A stretch of 64,000 nt of DNA from Erwinia typographi (GTDB lineage Bacteria > Pseudomonadota > Gammaproteobacteria > Enterobacterales > Enterobacteriaceae), in NCBI RefSeq assembly GCF_000773975.1, contig NZ_JRUQ01000044.1:1-64000 (forward strand). The letters are read 5' to 3'. Below the pieces are notes generated by a model. That model was not told the DNA's origin. It ran no database searches and was given only the letters and a program-made list of their open reading frames with translations. A program made the position numbers and the translations under genes. Shown piece by piece: positions 58,266 through 64,000 of this stretch (the stretch's first letter is position 1; each line of letters opens with the position of its first letter).

Positions 58266-59221
58266 AGTACCTCCAGCGTTTGCGGAGAAATCAGCGGCAG
58301 TTCGCTAGCGGGCCAGCTGCGCACCAGCTGATGCGCCATCAAATCCAGCGTGTCGAGGCCCGGCGTGACGCCGGGCGTTAGCCAGTGGGCAATGCGCGCC
58401 AGCTGGGTCAGCCCGAAGCTGGACTCCAGCGACGAGCTAATCACAGCCTGCATCCCGGCCTTGTTTACCCGCGCCACCAGCGCCGACACCTGTGCCAGGC
58501 TGCCGGTCAGCGTGGGTTTAATCACCACGGCACTGACGTTCGGCTCCGCCAGCGGCCGAAAACCCACGTCCCTGGCGCTTTCGTCCCAGGCAATGGCGAT
58601 GCCGGTTTCGCTGGCAAAGTCTCTCGCTTCGCGCTGGCTGCGGCAGGGCTCTTCGAGAAAAACAATGCGTGAACGGAGAGCCGGGTCAATAAAACGAGCG
58701 AAACGCCGCGCCCGCTCCAGGCTCCAGCTCCGGTTCGCATCGAGCCTCAGCGTCAGTTCAGGCAGCGCTTCAAGCAGCAGGCTGACCATCATGCCGTCCC
58801 GCACCGGCTCATACAGCCCAACCTTCATTTTTGCCAGCGGCTCAGCCTGCTGCTGTAACCGAAGAAGTAGCGCGTCAGGGTCGCCCGTACAGAGCAGCGC
58901 GCTGCGATAGCAGCCCTCTTCCGGCAGCTCGCCCGCCAGTTCCGCAGCGGCGCAGCTCAGGCCAAAAGCAACCGAAGGCAGGCGGCTTTCCGCCGGTTCT
59001 TTCCCTTCGCACCACGCCTTCAGCCAGCTCAGGGCTTCAGGTTGCGCTTCGGCCAGCGTCTCCTGACTGAATCCAGGCAGCGGCGCAATTTCTCCCCAGC
59101 CTTCCCTCCCCGACGCTGTCAGCCTCACCAGCAGCCCGCTACGCGTTTTCAGCCGCCGATCGCGCAGAACTACGCCAGCCTCAAGAGGAATGTCCCAGGC
59201 AAAGACCGTTGCGCGGCGCAT
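58253..59221 (-). CDS. menC: o-Succinylbenzoate synthase
   Basis: Enolase-superfamily dehydratase making o-succinylbenzoate from SHCHC. The 322 residues show the catalytic Lys in KMKVGLYEP, metal ligands in [16 protein letters not shown] and AWDESARD, and the second Lys in [10 protein letters not shown]. Its ATG shares a base with the menB stop (TGATG), so they are coupled. Confidence 0.95.
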   Translation of the reverse strand: MRRATVFAWDIPLEAGVVLRDRRLKTRSGLLVRLTASGREGWGEIAPLPGFSQETLAEAQPEALSWLKAWCEGKEPAESRLPSVAFGLSCAAAELAGELPEEGCYRSALLCTGDPDALLLRLQQQAEPLAKMKVGLYEPVRDGMMVSLLLEALPELTLRLDANRSWSLERARRFARFIDPALRSRIVFLEEPCRSQREARDFASETGIAIAWDESARDVGFRPLAEPNVSAVVIKPTLTGSLAQVSALVARVNKAGMQAVISSSLESSFGLTQLARIAHWLTPGVTPGLDTLDLMAHQLVRSWPASELPLISPQTLEVLWQR

Positions 59222-60078
59222 CAGGGATTTCGCTTAAATTTGCTGAAGTCCGGCTGGCGCTTCTGATTAAACGCGTTGCGCCCTTCCTGTCCTTCTTCAG
59301 TCATGTAAAACAGCATGGTCGCGTTGCCAGCCAGCTCCTGTAGCCCCGCCTGCCCGTCGCAGTCGGCGTTCAGCGCCGCCTTCAGGCAGCGCAGCGCCAT
59401 CGGGCTGTTTTGCAGCATTTCGCGACACCAGCGCACCGTTTCCCGCTCCAGCTCGGCTAACGGCACCACGGTATTGACCAGCCCCATCTCCAGCGCCTGC
59501 TGTGCGCTATACATCCGGCACAGAAACCAGATCTCCCGGGCCTTCTTCTGCCCGACAATCCGCGCCATATAAGCAGCCCCCCAGCCGCCGTCAAACGAGC
59601 CTACCTTTGGCCCGGTCTGGCCGAACTGCGCATTATCCGCTGCAATCGTCAGATCGCAGAGCATATGCAGTACGTGGCCGCCGCCAACCGCATAACCTGC
59701 AACCATCGCCACCACCGGTTTAGGACAGGTGCGTATCTGACGCTGGAAATCCAGCACGTTGAGGTGGTGAACGCCGGACTCATCCTGATAGCCGCCATAA
59801 TCTCCGCGAACTTTCTGGTCGCCTCCGGCGCAGAAGGCCTGTTCTCCCTCTCCGGTCAGCACGATCACGCCAATGTGCTCATCGTGGCGGGCATCGTTCA
59901 GCGCCGCCAGCAGCTCTTTTACCGTTTGCGGCCGGAAGGCATTGCGTACATCCGGTCGGTTCAGGGTGATTTTGGCAATGCCGTCACAGGACTTGTGGTA
60001 GCGAATATCGCTGAAGGGCAGGCCAGAATCCTGCCATTCGACCGGGGCTGTAAGCTGGCTTTCGTCGGGATAAATCAT
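59221..60078 (-). CDS. menB: 1,4-Dihydroxy-2-naphthoyl-CoA synthase
   Basis: Crotonase-family enzyme closing the naphthoquinone ring. The 285 residues, identical in length to E. coli MenB, contain [18 protein letters not shown] with the oxyanion-hole glycine, the bicarbonate/active-site region [19 protein letters not shown], and the C-terminal tail ending [15 protein letters not shown]. It lies ten bases after menH. Confidence 0.97.
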   Translation of the reverse strand: MIYPDESQLTAPVEWQDSGLPFSDIRYHKSCDGIAKITLNRPDVRNAFRPQTVKELLAALNDARHDEHIGVIVLTGEGEQAFCAGGDQKVRGDYGGYQDESGVHHLNVLDFQRQIRTCPKPVVAMVAGYAVGGGHVLHMLCDLTIAADNAQFGQTGPKVGSFDGGWGAAYMARIVGQKKAREIWFLCRMYSAQQALEMGLVNTVVPLAELERETVRWCREMLQNSPMALRCLKAALNADCDGQAGLQELAGNATMLFYMTEEGQEGRNAFNQKRQPDFSKFKRNP

Positions 60079-60087
60079 CTGATTTCC

Positions 60088-60855
60088 TCAGGAGTGAGTG
60101 AGCCGCTGCGCCACGCAGGAGGCATAAGCGGCAGGATTTTCACGGTGGGCATTGTGACCGGCCGCAGGAATAACATCGCAGGAGAGAGAGGCCTGTCGCG
60201 CGAGTTGCAGAAATTTACCGTCCCGCTCGCCACAGAGAGTGCTGAACGGGAGAGTCAGCCGGGCCAGTTCGGGCAGCAGGTACGGCTGCCGGGACAAAGA
60301 GGTTGCCAGCAGCATGTCTGCCACGGCAGCGGCGCGGTTGGACAGGCGCAGCTCAATCAGGCGCGCCCGCTGCGACCCGGTCATATCGGCAAATACGGGC
60401 TGCTGATACCAGGCCTGAAGCGTTTGCGCCAGCGGCTGTGAGCGGAACCGTTCGGCCCAGCCAGCATCCTGTCTTTGCCGCTGCTGGCGCAGTTCAGGCA
60501 GCTCAAGGCCGTAATGGCCGCCTTCCACCAGCAGCCCCTCCAGCTCCGGTCCCGCATGGCGGCAGGCGTGGAACAGCGCAACCCGGCCGCCAAGAGAGTA
60601 GCCAATCAGCCAGTAGCGGTGAATGCCGTGATAGCGCAGCGTCTGGTCGATGCTGTCTGAGAGTGAGTCAAACCCGCTGGTATGATGCGCCTGCGAACCA
60701 CCGTGTCCGGGAAGATCGATGCCGAGGTGCGGCCAGTCGGCCAGCAAAGACTGCACCGGCAGCCAGTCTGCGGCGCTGCCCAGCAGCCCGTGCAGCCAGA
60801 CCAGAACGGGTTTGCCGCTGTGACGATCGCCCTGTCGGCAAGCGTGAAGGATCAT
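60088..60855 (-). CDS. menH: SHCHC synthase MenH
   Basis: Eliminates pyruvate from SEPHCHC to give 2-succinyl-6-hydroxy-2,4-cyclohexadiene-1-carboxylate. The 255-residue alpha/beta-hydrolase has the oxyanion motif [13 protein letters not shown] near residue 19, nucleophile GYSLGGRV near residue 85 and a catalytic His in AAGHNAHRE near residue 230. Its start overlaps the menD stop by four bases. Confidence 0.94.
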   Translation of the reverse strand: MILHACRQGDRHSGKPVLVWLHGLLGSAADWLPVQSLLADWPHLGIDLPGHGGSQAHHTSGFDSLSDSIDQTLRYHGIHRYWLIGYSLGGRVALFHACRHAGPELEGLLVEGGHYGLELPELRQQRQRQDAGWAERFRSQPLAQTLQAWYQQPVFADMTGSQRARLIELRLSNRAAAVADMLLATSLSRQPYLLPELARLTLPFSTLCGERDGKFLQLARQASLSCDVIPAAGHNAHRENPAAYASCVAQRLTHS

Positions 60856-62510
60856 TCCTGTCTAACCTTCCCGGCCACGGCCAGGCTCTGCGCACCCTCT
60901 TCGGCCGCCACCCGCAGTTCGATCAGCGTGGCGCCCTCCTCCTGCCATCCTCGCTCAACGGCCGTTACCAGCGCCTGCCAGTCATCAGGGCGATGGAACT
61001 GAAGGCCGAACAGCCGCGCGGCGGCGGCGAAATCCACCTGCTGCGGCATTGCAAAGAAGCGCTGCCTTTCCGATGCTGGCGTCGGCAGCATGGAAAAAAT
61101 CTGCCCGCCGTCGTTGTTGACCACGATCAGCACCACCGGTGCCTGCGACTGCCCGAGCAGCGCCAGGCTGTTCACATCATACAGGGCAGAGATATCGCCA
61201 ACGATCGCCAGCAGCGGGCGATGGCTGCCCCGCTGCACCCCTGCCGCCGTCGCGATTAGCCCATCGATACCGCTCGCCCCGCGATTAGCAAACACCGGGT
61301 AGCCCGCCGGTAGCTGGGCGAAAGTATCCACCAGGCGGATGGTCAGGCTGTTACCGAGAAACAGCGCGCCCTGGGCCGGTAATAATGACGGGAGGTGTTG
61401 CGCCAGCCCGGCCTCGCTAAACGCGGGCTGACGGATGGCAGACGTGATGTCAGCCACTAACCGAGTCAGTTCAGGACACCATGCCGGCTGAGCAAGGGCC
61501 GGATGCGCAGCCAGCCAGGGCACAATCTCAGCCACGATGCGGCTGCCGCGATGGTGAGCCGGATCGCGTCTCTCCGGCATCGCTTCAATCAGCCAGAAAT
61601 CCTCAGGCTGGCAGTCCGCCAGCCAGCCGCCGAGCGTTTTCCCGGTCAGATGGCTGCCAAACTGGACGATCAGCTGCGCGCTGGCCAGCGTGGCAAGCGC
61701 CTGCGGATGCTGCAACCAGATTGAGGCAGAAGGCAGCGGCTGACCGCTCTGCGATTGAACGTCGGCAATCAGCGGCCAGCCCAGTTCAGCAGCCCAGCGG
61801 GCGACCGCGATCCCCTCCTCCGCAGTCATTTTCCCGGCAATCACCACGCCGCGCTGTTGCCGCCAGAATCCCCACTCAGGGTTAACCGGTGTGGCCCTGG
61901 CTGCAACCTGCCGCAGCCAGGGACGATCGTCCTGCCACCACTTGCCCAGATCGTCACGCCAGCTGCGGAAAGCATCGGGATCGTCGCCATACAGCGGCTC
62001 GGCAAACGGGCAGTTAATCTGCACCGCGCCGAAAACCTGCTGTCCCAGCAGCGAATCGATAGCGGAAACCAGCCAGCGGGCGGAGACATCGGGCGTAGGT
62101 CGGGGAAGATTCAGCGCGGCGGCGTGGTGGGCAAACAGCCCCGTTTGCTCGATCGCCTGGTTCGCGCCGCAGTCAAGCAGTTCGACGGGGCGGTCTGCGC
62201 TGAGCACAATCAGACGCTCGCCGGTCAGGCGTGCTTCAATAATGGCAGGATAGAGATTGGCAACGGCGGTACCGGAAGTGACCACGATCGCAACCGGCTG
62301 GCCGGTGGATTTAGCCAGCCCCAGCGCCAGATGTCCCAGCCCGCGTTCGTCGAAGTGGGTATGGCAAATCAGCCGGGGATGGCTGGCCGCCAGCAGGGTC
62401 AACGGCGCGGAGCGCGAGCCGGGAGCAATGCAGAGATGCTGCACCCGGTGACGGGTTAACGCTTCAAGGATAACGGCTGCCCAGCGACGGTTGAAGGAAC
62501 TGTGTGACAT
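60852..62510 (-). CDS. menD: SEPHCHC synthase MenD
   Basis: Thiamin-diphosphate enzyme joining 2-oxoglutarate and isochorismate. The 552 residues have the three-domain TPP-enzyme layout: an amino half with [16 protein letters not shown] and the conserved glutamate in [14 protein letters not shown], a central domain, and a C-terminal TPP-binding region with [16 protein letters not shown] and [12 protein letters not shown]. It follows menF by 50 bases on the same strand. Confidence 0.96.
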   Translation of the reverse strand: MSHSSFNRRWAAVILEALTRHRVQHLCIAPGSRSAPLTLLAASHPRLICHTHFDERGLGHLALGLAKSTGQPVAIVVTSGTAVANLYPAIIEARLTGERLIVLSADRPVELLDCGANQAIEQTGLFAHHAAALNLPRPTPDVSARWLVSAIDSLLGQQVFGAVQINCPFAEPLYGDDPDAFRSWRDDLGKWWQDDRPWLRQVAARATPVNPEWGFWRQQRGVVIAGKMTAEEGIAVARWAAELGWPLIADVQSQSGQPLPSASIWLQHPQALATLASAQLIVQFGSHLTGKTLGGWLADCQPEDFWLIEAMPERRDPAHHRGSRIVAEIVPWLAAHPALAQPAWCPELTRLVADITSAIRQPAFSEAGLAQHLPSLLPAQGALFLGNSLTIRLVDTFAQLPAGYPVFANRGASGIDGLIATAAGVQRGSHRPLLAIVGDISALYDVNSLALLGQSQAPVVLIVVNNDGGQIFSMLPTPASERQRFFAMPQQVDFAAAARLFGLQFHRPDDWQALVTAVERGWQEEGATLIELRVAAEEGAQSLAVAGKVRQE

Positions 62511-62560
62511 AACCCACTCCTGATCAAAGCAGAGAGCAGTATAAAAGAGGCAAAAATGGC

Positions 62561-63853
62561 TTAACTTGATTTGGGGCAGGATTCGCTCGCTATTTCTACT
62601 CCTAATAAAGTAGCCAGCCCTGAGGCTTTGTGGTTAATCTCCTGCCATTCGAGCGGCGCTTCGGACCCGGCGACAATCCCAGCGCCTGCGTATAACCGCA
62701 CGCTATCCTCTTCCACCAGCCCACAGCGCAGCGCCACGGTGAACTCGCTTTCCGACGCCGAGAGCCAGCCTACCGACCCCGCATACCAGCCGCGCGAGAA
62801 AGGTTCATGCTGCTGAATAAATAGCTGAGCCTGTTGACGGGGCAAACCGGCTACCGCGGCCGTCGGCTGAAGTCGCCTGATCAGCAGCCTGTCGTCCCTC
62901 TTATGCAGCAGCCCCTGGATATCGCACCTCAGATGCTGAACCTTGCGCAGCCGTACCACGGCTGCCGGGCAAACGTCCACCTCGCGAGCGATCGGCCGCA
63001 GGCGCTGGCAAATATCCTCCACCACCAGGCGATTTTCCCGGCGATTCTTTTCATCTTTCAGCAGCGCGTCTGCCAACTGCTGCGCCCGCTGAGGATCGCT
63101 GGAGCTGGCGCAGGTGCCCGCCAGCGCCTCGCTACTGAACGCCAGCCCCTGACGATGGAAAAGCCGCTCGGGGCTGGAGCCGACAAACGCCTGCCGGGCA
63201 TCGGGAGAGAGCAAAAAGTGGTAGCAGTCGTGGTTTACCTCGCGGCTGGCCTGGAGCAAAGACGCGGCTGAAAAGGCCTGGGAGAAACGTAAATCGGTCG
63301 CTCGCGCCAGCACTACTTTATCCAGCGAGCCGGTCTGAATGGCCCGTAGCGCCGCCTCAACCTGCTGCCGCCAGCCTTCGCCATCAGGAAAATGTTGAAG
63401 GGTAAGCAGCTGGCGGGGAAGCTCCGGTAGAGGTTTTGCAGGCCGGAGCCGTTCTATGAGTCCGAGTGCCGCCTGGGCTTCCTCCTGCAGCTCGCCGTGC
63501 AGGAAAACTTTCAGGGTGTTGCCGTGCCAGATCAGGCGAGGCAGAAAAAGGTAGCTTTGCCGTAGCGAAAATTCGTTGGCTCCTACCAGGCACCCTTCCG
63601 CAGGCAGCGAATCAAGCAGCTCAGCAGCCTGACGGAGCGTCTCAGCGCGCTGGACTTCTCCCAGCGCCATCAGCCGCTGTTTGCCTTCGCGCTGCTGCCA
63701 GTAAAACTTTGGCCAGACTGGCTGCGCGTCCAGCCACGCCAGGCCGTCTGGCTCGTCAGGTAGCGGCACGGCAAGGCACAGAAAGCCGCGATGAGTCCCG
63801 ATCACGGACCGGAGCTGCTGTTGTAGCTGCCGCAGGGCGGAGGAGAAAGGCAT
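62561..63853 (-). CDS. menF: Menaquinone-specific isochorismate synthase
   Basis: Converts chorismate to isochorismate, the first committed step of menaquinone synthesis. The 430 residues belong to the chorismate-utilising family: the catalytic Lys in [14 protein letters not shown] near residue 185, [12 protein letters not shown], the acidic magnesium site in [11 protein letters not shown] near residue 235, and the C-terminal [18 protein letters not shown]. It is the first gene of menFDHBCE. No carrier for siderophore isochorismate (EntC) is implied. Confidence 0.95.
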   Translation of the reverse strand: MPFSSALRQLQQQLRSVIGTHRGFLCLAVPLPDEPDGLAWLDAQPVWPKFYWQQREGKQRLMALGEVQRAETLRQAAELLDSLPAEGCLVGANEFSLRQSYLFLPRLIWHGNTLKVFLHGELQEEAQAALGLIERLRPAKPLPELPRQLLTLQHFPDGEGWRQQVEAALRAIQTGSLDKVVLARATDLRFSQAFSAASLLQASREVNHDCYHFLLSPDARQAFVGSSPERLFHRQGLAFSSEALAGTCASSSDPQRAQQLADALLKDEKNRRENRLVVEDICQRLRPIAREVDVCPAAVVRLRKVQHLRCDIQGLLHKRDDRLLIRRLQPTAAVAGLPRQQAQLFIQQHEPFSRGWYAGSVGWLSASESEFTVALRCGLVEEDSVRLYAGAGIVAGSEAPLEWQEINHKASGLATLLGVEIASESCPKSS

Positions 63854-63941
63854 CGGACAGTCCAGGCAAACGAAAGTCTGGTTAGTTTATCAGCCGCACG
63901 CCCCCCGGCGTTTGATCTGGGCCAGGCTGCAATAAGCAAAA

Positions 63942-63963
63942 CGGGCGTCCCAAAGGACGCCCG
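63942..63963 (-). terminator. Terminator at the right end (probably elaB)
   Basis: CGGGCGTCC/GGACGCCCG is a perfect 9-bp stem with a 4-base loop. On the minus strand TTTTGCTT follows, so it ends a leftward transcript entering from the right edge. Confidence 0.82.
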
Positions 63964-63988
63964 CTCTATTCAACCGACAACGCAACGA

Positions 63989-64000
63989 CTAGCGGCGCGC
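63989..64000 (-). CDS. elaB: Possible 3' end of elaB (partial)
   Basis: The last twelve bases, on the minus strand, read Ala-Arg-Arg-stop, 26 bases before a leftward terminator. E. coli ElaB, a C-tail-anchored inner-membrane protein next to menF, ends in LLARR. Only three codons are visible, so the call rests on synteny, the terminator and this ending. Confidence 0.45.
   Translation of the reverse strand, partial: ARR

Noticed and set aside
1-64000. CRISPR array, insertion sequence, prophage or rRNA operon
   Set aside because: No regularly spaced repeats, transposase frames with terminal inverted repeats, phage structural genes or rRNA segments were seen. The only mobile-element trace is the integrase fragment.

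Overview
The window is a chromosomal segment of a gamma-proteobacterium of the order Enterobacterales. Gene content and order follow the Escherichia coli arc from lysP to menF closely, but with deletions and replacements. The protein sequences, a katA-type catalase beside nrdAB and the compact gyrA-ubiG-nrdAB-men order suggest a plant-associated genus such as Erwinia or Pantoea; the genus is inference, the order is well supported. Almost every base is coding, on both strands, in the GC-rich codon style of these genera.

Layout. 1-9 kb: lysP, yeiE, yeiH, nfo and the fructose operon fruBKA, with two Cra-type palindromes ahead of fruB. 9-13 kb: yeiW, the EF-P paralogue efpL (yeiP), the zinc GTPase yeiR behind a near-perfect Zur-like box, lpxT and mepS. 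13-19 kb: the peptide ABC importer yejABEF and yejG. 19-27 kb: rsuA-bcr, radD, rplY, yejK, yejL and yejM (lapC), then tRNA-Pro(GGG).

27.1-31.6 kb is an accessory island. A decayed P4-type integrase start lies about 210 bp after the tRNA. It is followed by an alpha/beta hydrolase, an EamA permease and a divergent LysR regulator, then a small unknown gene and a stand-alone phosphopantetheinyl transferase whose ribosome-binding region is buried in a 12-bp inverted repeat. In E. coli this interval holds narP, ccm, nap, eco and mqo.

31.6-45 kb: yojI, alkB, apbE (no ada between them), a 41-residue membrane-peptide candidate, an OmpC/OmpF porin with OmpR-type boxes, the divergent antisense RNA gene micF, an MFS permease behind three tandem hairpins, and the Rcs phosphorelay rcsD-rcsB / rcsC. 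Between rcsC and gyrA lies an AT-richer unknown locus with two overlapping frames, each with its own strong Shine-Dalgarno; it is the least explained piece of the window.

46-64 kb: gyrA (quinolone-sensitive residues), ubiG, nrdA-nrdB-yfaE behind two NrdR boxes and a DnaA box, a CinA-like gene, katA, and the complete menFDHBCE menaquinone operon. The last 12 bases are probably the 3' end of elaB.

Functionally, the window combines envelope maintenance and surveillance (mepS, lpxT, yejM, porin/micF, Rcs), nucleotide and DNA metabolism (nfo, alkB, radD, gyrA, nrdAB), sugar and peptide uptake, and anaerobic quinone synthesis. The accessory parts are the tRNA-Pro island, the relic-rich stretch upstream of the MFS gene, and the rcsC-gyrA locus.
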